DNA of 64,000 nt, taken from positions 1 to 64,000 of the forward strand of contig URBH01000002.1 in the NCBI GenBank assembly GCA_900546075.1, written 5' to 3'. This document shows positions 1 through 6,924 of this stretch, one piece after another (position 1 is the first letter of the stretch; each line of letters starts with the position of its first letter). This DNA comes from an uncultured Eubacteriales bacterium (lineage in GTDB: Bacteria; Bacillota; Clostridia; Oscillospirales; Oscillospiraceae). The notes beneath the pieces were generated by a model. The model was not told where the DNA came from and did no database searches. It worked only from the letters and a program-made list of their open reading frames with translations. Position numbers and translations under genes: made by a program.

Positions 1-404
1 TGGCCGGCGATGTTTTCAGCACGATGATCCGACTTTACGCAAAGCACCTCGATTTTTTAAAACAACAGGTCAGAGAAATGGATCGCAAGATCGCTGAGAT
101 CATGGATACCCTGGACACACCGATCACCGCCATCACCGGTATTATTGAAAAGAAAAATCCCAAGGCCCGCAAGGTTTTGGCTATCATTACTTACATCATT
201 GTCATGGCTTTCTGCTGCATCGTCTGCTACTATTCCACCATGATGGTGATCAAGTACAACAATACCGGCTCTACCACCACCAACGTTCGTTGGATCAAGA
301 TGAGTTGGATTTTCTTCCAGATCCCCCTGAACTACGTTATTTATATTCTCTTTGAAATCGAAAAAATCTGGGGCGTTGCCGCCGGAAAGCGGGAGGTAAA
401 GTAA
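1..404 (+). CDS. TRAP transporter small permease (DctQ-like), 5' partial
   Basis: Partial gene, open in frame from base 3 to the stop at 404; its start lies left of the window. The visible part has a charged helix rich in Lys/Arg/Glu, then hydrophobic segments around VLAIITYIIVMAFCCIVCYY and WIFFQIPLNYVIYILF, as in the C-terminal half of the four-helix DctQ subunit. In TRAP systems this subunit couples the periplasmic substrate-binding protein to the large permease for sodium-driven uptake of organic acids. The large permease gene starts 2 bases after the stop, which is the main support for the call. The family is very divergent, so sequence alone would be weak. Substrate cannot be inferred. 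Confidence 0.75.
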   Translation, partial: AGDVFSTMIRLYAKHLDFLKQQVREMDRKIAEIMDTLDTPITAITGIIEKKNPKARKVLAIITYIIVMAFCCIVCYYSTMMVIKYNNTGSTTTNVRWIKMSWIFFQIPLNYVIYILFEIEKIWGVAAGKREVK

Positions 405-405
405 T

Positions 406-1689
406 ATGCTGGTAATTGTTCTGCTGGTCAGCTTCTTCCTGTTGCTGTTCATTGGCGTCCCCATTTCTTTCGCCCTGTCCATTTCCTCCTTCACGGCGGT
501 TATGACCACAGGCGCAATCCCCGTTATCAATCTGGTGCAGAAAACGTTCCGCGCCATCGACTCCTTCACCCTGCTGGCAATCCCCTTCTTCGTGTTTGCC
601 GGTAACGTGATGGCCCGCGGCGGCGTTTCCAAGCGCCTGACCGATATGGCCGCAACGCTGGTGGGCCGGATGCCCGGCGGCCTTGCTCACGTGGCAACGC
701 TGTCCTCCACCTTCTTTGGCGCGATCTCCGGTTCCGCCCCCGCTACTACTTCCGCTATCGGCGCTGTTATGGTGCCTGAGATGGAAAAGCGGAGCTACGA
801 TAAAGCCTTTACCGCTGCTGTGGTTGCCGCCTCCGGTACCATCGGTCTGATCATCCCCCCCAGCAACACCATGGTTATGTACGGCACTCTGGCCAATGCT
901 TCCGTCGGTAAAATGTTCATCGGCGGCGTAGGACCCGGTCTGCTGATGACGGTAGTGATCATTGTAATCAACTACCTGATCTCCAAAAAGCGGGGTTACG
1001 CCGGCAGTGAGCATATCAGCGGCAAGCAGGTTGCTGAGGCGTTCAAAAACGGTATCTGGGCGCTGTTGATGCCCGTCATCATTCTGGGCGGCATTTATTC
1101 CGGCCTGTTCACCCCTACTGAAGCTGCCGCTATTGCCGTGTTCTATGGCATTATTGTCAGCGCCTTTGTGTACCGCAATATGGGCATGAAGGATTTCCTC
1201 CATGTGCTGTCCGCATCTGCTTCTTCTACCGCCTCTATTCTGTTCCTGGTGGCGAATGCTCATATTTTCAGCTACCTGCTGTCCAGTGAGCAGATTCCCC
1301 AGAAGCTGGCAATCCTGATGACCAGTCTCACCACCAATCCCACGATCATCATGTTCCTCATCATGATCGTCCTGCTGATTGCCGGCTGCTTCCTGGATAA
1401 CGCTGTTGCCGTCATTCTGCTGACTCCTATCTTTGTCAATGTTGTTCAGGCAATGAACATCGATATCTGCTACTTTGGCGTGTTCCTGGTGTTCGTGCTG
1501 GCCATCGGTCAGGTTACGCCGCCTGTGGGCCTGTGCCTGTTTGTGGCCTGCGATATCGGCAAGGTTTCCATTGAGAAGGTCAGCCGCGAAGTTCTTCCCT
1601 ATGTGGGCGGTCTGATTGTGACCGCAATTCTGCTGGTGCTTTTCCCCCAGATCGGCACTTGGCTGCCCAGCCTGACAAAGATGGCTTGA
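406..1689 (+). CDS. dctM: TRAP transporter large permease (DctM)
   Basis: 427-residue, almost entirely hydrophobic protein with about a dozen membrane segments, the usual DctM length. Typical family stretches are visible: GVPISFALSISS near the N-terminus, FVFAGNVMARGGVSKRL, the SGSAPATTSAIGAVMVPEM loop, IIPPSNTMVMYG and LTPIFVNVVQAMNID. This subunit forms the transport channel of sodium-coupled TRAP uptake systems in the cytoplasmic membrane. The start ATG is preceded by GGGAGG about 9 bases upstream and overlaps closely with the small permease stop, so the two are translationally coupled. The substrate-binding protein is presumably upstream of the window. Substrate is unknown; C4-dicarboxylates or sialic acid are only family possibilities. 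Confidence 0.95.
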   Translation: MLVIVLLVSFFLLLFIGVPISFALSISSFTAVMTTGAIPVINLVQKTFRAIDSFTLLAIPFFVFAGNVMARGGVSKRLTDMAATLVGRMPGGLAHVATLSSTFFGAISGSAPATTSAIGAVMVPEMEKRSYDKAFTAAVVAASGTIGLIIPPSNTMVMYGTLANASVGKMFIGGVGPGLLMTVVIIVINYLISKKRGYAGSEHISGKQVAEAFKNGIWALLMPVIILGGIYSGLFTPTEAAAIAVFYGIIVSAFVYRNMGMKDFLHVLSASASSTASILFLVANAHIFSYLLSSEQIPQKLAILMTSLTTNPTIIMFLIMIVLLIAGCFLDNAVAVILLTPIFVNVVQAMNIDICYFGVFLVFVLAIGQVTPPVGLCLFVACDIGKVSIEKVSREVLPYVGGLIVTAILLVLFPQIGTWLPSLTKMA

Positions 1690-1728
1690 CGGAACTGTAA
1701 GTTTGCCTCTAAAAGTTCCTTAAACGCA

Positions 1729-1763
1729 AACGGACCTGGCTTGTTATGCAAGCCAGGTCCGTT
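1729..1763 (+). terminator. Hairpin terminator after the TRAP operon
   Basis: Perfect 15-bp stem (1729-1743 with 1749-1763) and 5-base loop, 40 bases after the dctM stop. The following T-rich stretch is weak, so termination strength is uncertain, but position and stem are convincing. Confidence 0.75.
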
Positions 1764-1997
1764 CATTTGTGTTTGAACTTGTGTTTATTAGATGGAGCGC
1801 AGCGTGTAGATTCTCCGTCTGCCAGAGTTTATATAAGGGCGTGGGTAGGAAACGGATGGCTATCCGTAGGGATTGGGTATCTCTTTTTGCAGCTTGAAAA
1901 TACAGATATGCACCTTCGACCCAGCTGAAATCGTGGCAAATTCGTGGCAAATTGGGCAAATGTCAATAGGAAAGTGTAACAAAACGAAAAAATATTT
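1764..1997. other. Host-prophage junction region with 11-bp tandem repeat
   Basis: No supportable gene between the TRAP terminator and the transposase stop. It holds a small hairpin (ACGGAT-GGCT-ATCCGT, 1852-1867) and a tandem pair of the 11-mer tcgtggcaaat at 1931-1941 and 1942-1952. Paired short direct repeats of this sort are typical of tyrosine-integrase arm sites beside attachment sites, so this is the likely left boundary of the prophage. No integrase gene is present to confirm it. Confidence 0.45.
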
Positions 1998-3047
1998 TTA
2001 GACGGTCTGCAAATAGCCCTCAAACAGCTGCCCGGCAGAGGCCCAGCCCAGCAGTTGGCGGGGGTATCTGTTCAGCCAGCTTTCCACCGCCTCCACGTCT
2101 TTTTGGGTGACCTTATCAAAGTTTGTTCCCTTGGGGAACTTCCGCCGGATCATCTGGTTTTGTTTTTCGTTGCTTCCTCGCTCACTACTGCAGTATGGGT
2201 GACAGTAATATGTCCGGGTGCGCTTGCTCTCACAGCGTTTATATACGGACCGTTCGATCCCGATATAGTCCGCAAACTCGCTTCCGTTGTCCATGGTAAT
2301 AGATTGGAATACCTGCGGGAAGCGGGTGCCCCATTTCCGTTCCATGGTGTCCAGCGCACGGACGACGCTGGCCGCGGATTTATCGCGGATCAGGCGGATC
2401 ACCTCCATGCGGGTGACGCGCTCGGTCAGCACCAGGAGGCACTTATGCCCGCCCCTGCAGGAAACCACCAGATCCATTTCCCAGTGGCCGAACTCCTGGC
2501 GCCCGTCGATCTCCGGCGGGCGCTTTTCTATGCTCTCACCCTTTGGCTGCTGTTTCGCCCGCTGGACGTGCTTGGTTTTCTTCTTCCGCCGGGAACCCTT
2601 GAACGGCAGCGCCTTATTGGTCAGGCGGAGAAAAACGCCCTTGTCAATATAGGCATAAAGGGTTTGGCGGCAGATCCGCGTTTCAAAGCTGCCGTACTTT
2701 TCCGGGTTGTTCTCAATCTCATGCAGGGCTGCCTCCGGGCTGTAATTGTCGTCAGCAATCAGCGCCTCCAGGGTTTCGGCGTACCGGCGATCACTTCCAA
2801 TTTTCAGGGGGCCGCCCTTGGCCGCCATGTTGGCCCGGTAGCGGGCTTGTGACCGCTCCGGTATGTACTCGGTCACTTCGATATAATCCGCGTTCATGTA
2901 GGTGTATGTCCCGCGTTTGATCTCGCGGCAGACGGTGGCGGCGCTGACGTGCAGGGCCGCGCCGATCTCGCGCATGGTGGCGCCCTCTTTTCTCATTCTG
3001 GCGATCTTGTTCCGGTCAAACTCCGTCAGGTGCTTATATCCTTTCAT
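1998..3047 (-). CDS. IS30-family transposase
   Basis: 349 residues. The N-terminal HTH (KHLTEFDRNKIARMRKEG, then MREIGAALHVSAATVCREI) is the IS30 DNA-binding region, followed by an integrase-core DDE domain with D192 (HWEMDLV), D253 (TMDNGSEF) and E294 (GSNEKQNQMIRRKF). The family normally catalyses copy-paste transposition with short inverted repeats. The start was set at the ATG after GAGGG, because upstream in-frame codons lack a ribosome-binding site. The ORF is intact. I find no matching terminal inverted repeats flanking it, so it is either an IS with divergent ends or a resident prophage gene. It lies downstream of the XRE regulator, at the prophage's outer left end. Confidence 0.93.
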   Translation of the reverse strand: MKGYKHLTEFDRNKIARMRKEGATMREIGAALHVSAATVCREIKRGTYTYMNADYIEVTEYIPERSQARYRANMAAKGGPLKIGSDRRYAETLEALIADDNYSPEAALHEIENNPEKYGSFETRICRQTLYAYIDKGVFLRLTNKALPFKGSRRKKKTKHVQRAKQQPKGESIEKRPPEIDGRQEFGHWEMDLVVSCRGGHKCLLVLTERVTRMEVIRLIRDKSAASVVRALDTMERKWGTRFPQVFQSITMDNGSEFADYIGIERSVYKRCESKRTRTYYCHPYCSSERGSNEKQNQMIRRKFPKGTNFDKVTQKDVEAVESWLNRYPRQLLGWASAGQLFEGYLQTV

Positions 3048-3071
3048 GCCCGTGCCCTCACTTTCAAAAAA

Positions 3072-3106
3072 ATATGGACGGCGCGGTGCATACAGCACTC
3101 CACGCC
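3072..3106 (-). terminator. Terminator after the XRE regulator
   Basis: GGACGGCG arms pair across a short loop just past the stop of the minus-strand XRE gene, followed on that strand by a run of seven T. It separates the regulator transcript from the transposase gene. Confidence 0.75.
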
Positions 3107-3109
3107 GTC

Positions 3110-3352
3110 CTATTCTTTGCCCAGCAGCCAGTCCACGGAAACCTCCAGAACGTCCGCGATCACCACCACCTCAAAGTCAGCCACAAACCTGCCGCCGTTT
3201 TCGATCCTGCTTATCACGTCCCGCTCCACAATGACACCAGCCAGTTGCAGACGCCGGCAGAGATCAGACTGTGACAGCCGCGCCCGCAGGCGGGCCTCCC
3301 GGATCCGGTCACCGCATATATTTCTTTTCCCGTGGAAATCATACGCTTTCAT
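3110..3352 (-). CDS. XRE/Cro-CI family HTH regulator
   Basis: 80-residue single-domain helix-turn-helix protein: RIREARLRARLSQSDLCRRLQ, then DVISRIENGG and a C-terminal ADVLEVSVDWLLG, the usual XRE fold over residues 15-77. Such stand-alone proteins act as phage repressors or Cro-like switches binding inverted repeats. Its own upstream region (3394-3441) contains facing TTAACAC/GTGTTAA half-sites, consistent with autoregulation. It sits between a ribbon-helix-helix gene and the IS30 transposase, all leftward, and probably belongs to the prophage control region. No peptidase or oligomerisation domain is present, so a LexA-like SOS-cleaved repressor is excluded. Confidence 0.85.
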   Translation of the reverse strand: MKAYDFHGKRNICGDRIREARLRARLSQSDLCRRLQLAGVIVERDVISRIENGGRFVADFEVVVIADVLEVSVDWLLGKE

Positions 3353-3393
3353 GGGCAGCCCTCCAGGCGCGTGGTAATGTTCAGCAGTTTTCT

Positions 3394-3441
3394 TGATATT
3401 AACACATAGGTTTCCACGAACCCGTGTTAATAATCAGCACC
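3394..3441. promoter_or_regulatory. Operator-like region upstream of the XRE gene
   Basis: Facing half-sites TTAACAC (3399-3405) and GTGTTAA (3424-3430) lie upstream of the XRE start. The right one extends into gtgttaataatcagca (3424-3439), which matches at 15 of 16 bases the two tandem motifs ahead of the cargo gene near 22.34 kb. This suggests a shared DNA-binding regulator. Confidence 0.5.
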
Positions 3442-3479
3442 GAAAAATATTGAACACTCTGGAGGGCAAACGCCGAAAC

Positions 3480-3506
3480 GCCCCCGGCGCTGTGTGCGTC
3501 GGGGGC
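3480..3506. terminator. GC-rich hairpin downstream of the RHH gene
   Basis: Stem GCCCCCGGCG (3480-3489) pairs with CGTCGGGGGC (3497-3506), including one G-T pair, just beyond the minus-strand stop at 3516. The T-tract is poor on the minus side and better (ttatgcttttta) on the plus side. Confidence 0.5.
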
Positions 3507-3515
3507 TTATGCTTT

Positions 3516-3713
3516 TTATTCTCCCAGGATCTCCGCCGCCAGGCTGTCCATAGCCTTTTCCATGAACTCGTTAAGGCTGAACCCAGCAGCTTCCGCCGCT
3601 TTCTGGTATCTCTCTTTTTTCCCTTTCTTCACAAACGGGTAAAGACGCTCATAATTCGCGGCGTTATACTTGTTCTTTGCCTTGGTCGCCGCCGTCCCTG
3701 TTTTCTTTTCCAT
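3516..3713 (-). CDS. Small ribbon-helix-helix-like DNA-binding protein
   Basis: 65 residues: a basic N-terminus with the strand-like NYERLYPFVKKGKKERYQKAAEAAGFSLNEFMEKAMDSLAAEIL, which resembles Arc/MetJ-type ribbon-helix-helix repressors (short beta strand, helix, SLNEF turn, helix). A GGAGG lies 5 to 9 bases before the ATG. It is divergent from the small plus-strand genes, and the intervening promoter region carries three copies of a short repeat (3755-3840) that would suit an RHH operator. RHH proteins are often antitoxins or copy-control repressors; no toxin-like partner is visible, so a role as phage or plasmid-like regulator is inferred. Confidence 0.7.
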   Translation of the reverse strand: MEKKTGTAATKAKNKYNAANYERLYPFVKKGKKERYQKAAEAAGFSLNEFMEKAMDSLAAEILGE

Positions 3714-3754
3714 GGGATCGCCTCCTTTTTCTGTATTGTATCAGATTATTTTAA

Positions 3755-3840
3755 CTTACGCAAGTATATAATATATACAAACTCACGCAAGTATATTTGT
3801 GCAGTATTCCGTCTTGCTTTTTGTCTTACGCAAGTATATA
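3755..3840. promoter_or_regulatory. Three operator-like direct repeats in a divergent promoter region
   Basis: The motif cttacgcaagtatata occurs at 3755-3770 and 3825-3840, with a near copy (tcacgcaagtatat) at 3783-3796. They lie between the divergent RHH gene and the small plus-strand genes. Spacing is irregular (28 and 42 bases). An operator cluster for the RHH protein is the simplest reading. Confidence 0.65.
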
Positions 3841-3867
3841 ATAATAATCAGAAAGGGGGTGGTTGAT

Positions 3868-4002
3868 ATGGCAAAGAAAAAACGCCGACGGCATAAGCCG
3901 ACGGCGCAGCCCAACAGGTTGCAGGTCTTGGCGGACACAATCCTGGCGGGCACAATCTCCGGTCTGATTACAGCGGCAATCCTCAAATTGCTGAACTGGT
4001 AA
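3868..4002 (+). CDS. Small basic membrane-associated protein
   Basis: 44 residues: a very basic start (MAKKKRRRHKP) followed by one hydrophobic helix (VLADTILAGTISGLITAAILKLL). GGGGGT lies 8 bases before the ATG. Function unknown. It is the first of three tiny plus-strand genes facing away from the RHH regulator and upstream of a strong terminator, so it is probably an early prophage transcript under the repeat cluster. The short length makes coding status less certain than for its neighbours. Confidence 0.55.
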   Translation: MAKKKRRRHKPTAQPNRLQVLADTILAGTISGLITAAILKLLNW

Positions 4003-4080
4003 CAGACAGAGGGGCGGGGGGTAACCCCCGCACCCTCAATATAAACGAAACCCACTAAAATGTCAATAGGAGGGCAGCGC

Positions 4081-4179
4081 ATGAAATACCTGCTTTTTGT
4101 GGCCATATTCGTGGCGGTTTATATTCCGGTTCGCTACGGGATCCGGCTGCTTCGTAAACTTTTCAATGGGAGGAAATGA
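4081..4179 (+). CDS. Tiny membrane protein
   Basis: 32 residues with one hydrophobic helix (YLLFVAIFVAVYIPVRYG) and a basic tail (LLRKLFNGRK). A ribosome-binding site (AGGAGG) lies 7 bases upstream, and the stop is two bases before the next start. Function unknown. Its coupling to neighbours and good translation signals support it as a real gene. Confidence 0.5.
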   Translation: MKYLLFVAIFVAVYIPVRYGIRLLRKLFNGRK

Positions 4180-4181
4180 GA

Positions 4182-4328
4182 ATGGGGAAAATGGAAAAAG
4201 CGGCCCCGGCTGTTACGCTGGAGGTGGTCACGGTCCCGCTGGCTGACGGGCGGCGCGGTGTGGTGTTAGTCCTCACCGATGAATACAGCAGAAAAACAGT
4301 CATGCGGGCCATGCCTGCCAGTATGTGA
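4182..4328 (+). CDS. Small hypothetical protein
   Basis: 48 residues, beginning MGKMEKAAPAVTLEVVTVPL, with a predicted beta-strand-rich body (GRRGVVLVLTDEYSRKTV). GGAGG of the previous gene's end (TGGGAGGAAATGAGAATG) serves as the ribosome-binding site. It ends just before the bidirectional terminator. I recognise no family. It completes a three-gene plus-strand operon opposed to the late genes. Confidence 0.5.
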   Translation: MGKMEKAAPAVTLEVVTVPLADGRRGVVLVLTDEYSRKTVMRAMPASM

Positions 4329-4337
4329 CCCGCAGAA

Positions 4338-4375
4338 GAACCCCGACGCCAGGGCGGCGCCGGGGTTCCTTTTTT
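4338..4375. terminator. Bidirectional terminator between early and lysis genes
   Basis: 13-bp stem with one mismatch (4338-4350 with 4356-4368) followed by CCTTTTTTATT on the plus strand. The holin-like gene on the minus strand stops at 4374, so the hairpin serves converging transcripts. Confidence 0.85.
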
Positions 4376-4784
4376 ATTCTGCTGCGGTGGCCTCCGCCGC
4401 GTCCGCCGGTTCCTCCAATGCGGGCGGCGTGGTTCCGCCGGTCTGCTCCGGCGTCCCGCTCGTTTTGCTCAAAACCAGCTTGGACAGCTTGGAAAAAACG
4501 TCTTTCGCATACAGCACATAGGCCGTCACCATGGCCAGGTTGGCGGCTGTTGCCACGTTGACCGTTTCGCCGTCAATGTCGATTGCCACAATATCGGGGT
4601 TCAGGCGTCCCGCTACATAGAAAGCGACGAAACAGGCGGCAATAATGATCCCCTTAATGACGCCGTTCCGGCATTTGATACGGTCGAAAGTACCGTCAAA
4701 AAGGGCGTTCAGGCTGCCCAGCACGACGTTGACAGCCACCAGAAGAACCAGGCCAATGGCCAGGCGGATAATAGTCTGTTCCAT
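4374..4784 (-). CDS. Putative phage holin
   Basis: 136 residues with three hydrophobic segments: IIRLAIGLVLLVAVNVVLGSL (7-27), VIKGIIIAACFVAFYVAG (about 42-59) and a weaker one around AANLAMVTAYVLYA, then a Pro/Ala/Glu-rich cytoplasmic tail. It is the last gene of the late transcript and lies beside the endolysin gene, the normal place for a holin, which makes the timed membrane lesions for lysis. The family cannot be pinned down by motif, since holins are defined mostly by topology and position. Another small phage membrane protein is the alternative. Confidence 0.7.
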   Translation of the reverse strand: MEQTIIRLAIGLVLLVAVNVVLGSLNALFDGTFDRIKCRNGVIKGIIIAACFVAFYVAGRLNPDIVAIDIDGETVNVATAANLAMVTAYVLYAKDVFSKLSKLVLSKTSGTPEQTGGTTPPALEEPADAAEATAAE

Positions 4785-4793
4785 TTTTACCTC

Positions 4794-4964
4794 TCATTCC
4801 TGCCCAGTGCTGTCCTGGCCATTTTCGTGGCACCGCGGAAATGGGCAGCTTTCGCATTGGCTCCGATCACAGGGGATCGAACCGTCCCAGCGTACCAGGG
4901 CCACCAGCCAGGTGACCACAGCGGCCAGGGAAAGCACCCAGGCCAGCACCTTGAAAATAACCAT
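4794..4964 (-). CDS. Small one-TM cysteine-cluster protein in the lysis cassette
   Basis: 56 residues: an N-terminal membrane helix (VIFKVLAWVLSLAAVVTWLVALV) followed by a short tail with CDRSQCESCPFPRCHENG, four Cys and a His that look like a small metal-binding knuckle. GGAGG lies 7 bases before the ATG. It sits between endolysin and holin genes, so a role in lysis or membrane regulation is inferred from context. I know no family for it. Confidence 0.65.
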   Translation of the reverse strand: MVIFKVLAWVLSLAAVVTWLVALVRWDGSIPCDRSQCESCPFPRCHENGQDSTGQE

Positions 4965-4983
4965 TTCAGCACCTCCGGCAAAA

Positions 4984-5856
4984 TTATTTGTTGATGGTGA
5001 TAACCTGGCCCACATGGATCAGGTTCGGATTTTTGATCCCGTTGTCTGTTGCCAGCTTGGCCACGGTGGTGCCGTACTTCGCGGCGATACGGGAAAGGGT
5101 GTCCCCGGCCACAACGGTGTACTTGACGGCTCCGCCGGGCAGGCGGAGGACCTGGCCCACACGGATCAGGTTCGGGTTTTTAATGCCGTTGATCTCCACC
5201 AGTTTGGCCACGGTTGTGCCGTACTTCGCGGCGATACGGGAAAGGGTGTCGCCGCTCTTTACGGTGTATGTACCCGCCGCCTGGGTCGTCGGTTTCGTTG
5301 GCTTGTCCACCGTCCCGCCGGACGTACCGCCCAGTTTCCGGGCGATCATGTCAAAGTCCGGGGTAATGAAACCGCGGATATACCGCCCGTTCACTTTCAT
5401 GGTGCGCTTGCCCACCTTGCCGCCGTTCATGTTTCCCTCTGTGACCACAAAGGTGCCGCCGCCCACCTTGGTGACAATGCCAATGTGATCCGGTGCGCCG
5501 GTGTTGTCGGTGGTGGCGTAGTTGGCCCCGTCCTGCCAGTCGTACACGCAGGCGTCGCCCACCTTGGGGGTGTATGCGTCGTTCTCCGTCCAGATCCCTT
5601 TTTTCTTGGCGATCTCGACGTACTTTCCCACGCCGCACTCCGTCCCGGTGTACTCCGCGATCCCTGCCTTGATGTACGCCGCGGAGGTCGTGGTGGCACA
5701 ATGGGCGTCACCCACCTGTACGCGGTAACCTCTTGCCAGCGGCTTGTGGTTGTTGTAGATGTTCAGGATCTCCAGGTGCTTGGCGCTGCCTCTGGTTGCT
5801 CCATTCCATGCGTTGATAATGTCCGCAACCTTTTGGCGCAGTTCGTTTCCGGTCAT
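4984..5856 (-). CDS. Phage endolysin: CHAP-like peptidase with two LysM repeats
   Basis: 290 residues. Residues about 45-165 form a CHAP/NlpC-type cysteine peptidase or amidase: C53 in GDAHCATTTSA, H124 in APDHIGIVTK and E140 in VVTEGN are the likely catalytic residues. Two LysM modules follow (about 196-240 and 246-290), each with YTVxxGDTLSRIAAKYGTTVAKL and ending in IRVGQVLRLP or IHVGQVITI. They bind peptidoglycan GlcNAc. The two LysM copies are near-identical at DNA level, implying recent duplication. There is no signal peptide, so export through the holin lesion is expected. It is adjacent to holin-like genes at the end of the late operon. Confidence 0.92.
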   Translation of the reverse strand: MTGNELRQKVADIINAWNGATRGSAKHLEILNIYNNHKPLARGYRVQVGDAHCATTTSAAYIKAGIAEYTGTECGVGKYVEIAKKKGIWTENDAYTPKVGDACVYDWQDGANYATTDNTGAPDHIGIVTKVGGGTFVVTEGNMNGGKVGKRTMKVNGRYIRGFITPDFDMIARKLGGTSGGTVDKPTKPTTQAAGTYTVKSGDTLSRIAAKYGTTVAKLVEINGIKNPNLIRVGQVLRLPGGAVKYTVVAGDTLSRIAAKYGTTVAKLATDNGIKNPNLIHVGQVITINK

Positions 5857-5871
5857 AATGTTTATACCTCC

Positions 5872-6285
5872 TCACAGGCCCGCGTCCGGTGGTTCTCCGG
5901 TGCCCGCGGGCGGTTCCTCCGGGGCAGGCTGCGGCCCGCTCCCGCTCGTTCTGGCGGCCTCCGCCGCCGTGTCCTTGTTCGTCTTAATCCAGCCCATGAC
6001 GCCGTTTTCCAGGCCGCACACGCCGAACACGCAGCCGGTCAGTGTGGCAGGCTCTGATCCGGTGTGCCAGAAAACCACCAGATCGGCCACCGTGTACGCC
6101 ACCAGGAAAACCGCTTCCAGAACCAGGATCCTGTCCATGGTGCCCATTTTCTTTTTAGGCGGCTTCCGTTCCTGCCGCAGCGTCCGCAGACGCTTCCGCA
6201 GGTGCTTATACGCCAGCCGGGCCACGAAATAACCCAGGAGGGCACCGGCAGCCCACGCCGCCGCGGCCACAATAAAGATTTTCAC
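5872..6285 (-). CDS. Phage membrane protein of unknown function
   Basis: 137 residues starting at a GTG with GGAGG 6 bases upstream. It has an N-terminal membrane helix (FIVAAAAWAAGALLGYFVARLA), a strongly basic connector (KHLRKRLRTLRQERKPPKKK), a second hydrophobic segment (ILVLEAVFLVAYTVADLVVFW) and a Pro/Glu/Gly-rich tail. This layout resembles accessory holin or spanin-type lysis proteins, and it is directly upstream of the endolysin gene in the late transcript. The assignment to lysis is by position only. Confidence 0.65.
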   Translation of the reverse strand: MKIFIVAAAAWAAGALLGYFVARLAYKHLRKRLRTLRQERKPPKKKMGTMDRILVLEAVFLVAYTVADLVVFWHTGSEPATLTGCVFGVCGLENGVMGWIKTNKDTAAEAARTSGSGPQPAPEEPPAGTGEPPDAGL

Positions 6286-6297
6286 GGCTTCCTCCCA

Positions 6298-6750
6298 TTA
6301 CAAAAAATCGTCCGTTTCCACGCACTCGCGGTAAACGTCCAGGATCCGCTCCGTGGTCACTCTGGTTTTGTTGTTCTTGAAATCCTTGTGATCCTTGCAA
6401 TAGATTTCGTAGGCGTCAATATCGGCCAGGATCTGCTCAAAATGTTCCTGACTGTGCCGGGTGCCGTGTTTTACTTCGTCCCCGAACCGTAGGATCCGGT
6501 AACGGCAGTTTATGGCCTCCTGCTCTCCGTCCGCTTTCCTCATGGCCTGCACCTCGGTTTCCAGCCTGTCCACCTTGGCGATCACTTCGCTGTTGATCTT
6601 CCGCCCCAGCCAGGCCAGGAACTTGGAAACGGGGTTGATCTTCACCGGGGTAATTTCGATAAACACGGACACCAGCGCCACCACGGTGACGCCGCCAGCC
6701 AGCGCCTGGCCTATGCTCACGGTGGACAGCGTTTCAATTAGTTTTTGCAC
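6298..6750 (-). CDS. Phage protein with TM helix and coiled coil
   Basis: 150 residues from a GTG with GGGAGG 9 bases upstream. A hydrophobic helix (AGGVTVVALVSVFIEITPV, about 19-37) is followed by a coiled coil (INSEVIAKVDRLETEVQAMRK), then a Cys/His-containing charged region ending EILDVYRECVETDDFL-like. The N-terminal part resembles branch members of phage holin/antiholin-like families that carry a coiled coil after one TM. It overlaps the small upstream gene by 13 bases and is in the late operon between tail and lysis genes. Function is inferred only from location. Confidence 0.65.
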   Translation of the reverse strand: MQKLIETLSTVSIGQALAGGVTVVALVSVFIEITPVKINPVSKFLAWLGRKINSEVIAKVDRLETEVQAMRKADGEQEAINCRYRILRFGDEVKHGTRHSQEHFEQILADIDAYEIYCKDHKDFKNNKTRVTTERILDVYRECVETDDFL

Positions 6751-6917
6751 GGATCCACCTCCCCCATGGCGGTATCGTAGTCCCGCCGAACCGCCGCCAT
6801 TTCCTCCTCATACCGGAGGGCGTCGCGCTGGCCCAGCTGCTCCGCCATGGCCTTGGTGATTTCGTTCTGGCGGTCAATGATCCCGCAGAGGTCCGCCACC
6901 AGCTTCATATAATCCAT
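6738..6917 (-). CDS. Small helical phage protein
   Basis: 59 residues, all-helical and charged (LCGIIDRQNEITKAMAEQLGQRDALRYEEEM). The start was placed at the ATG preceded by GGAGGTGACGCTGCC, in preference to an in-frame ATG seven codons earlier. It overlaps the next gene. Function unknown. Its place after the tail-tip genes fits a small chaperone or structural accessory. Confidence 0.6.
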   Translation of the reverse strand: MDYMKLVADLCGIIDRQNEITKAMAEQLGQRDALRYEEEMAAVRRDYDTAMGEVDPCKN

Positions 6918-6924
6918 GGCAGCG

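Noticed and set aside
1744..2023. Small overlapping frames between the TRAP genes and the transposase that could be read as a gene
   Set aside because: No ribosome-binding site, no recognisable protein pattern, and the region carries a terminator and boundary repeats; it is treated as intergenic.
1956..4071. 14-bp direct repeat aaatgtcaatagga at 1957 and 4058, as if flanking a transposon
   Set aside because: 14-mers of this kind are expected to recur by chance in 64 kb; no matching inverted ends or target duplication support it, and one copy is a ribosome-binding region.
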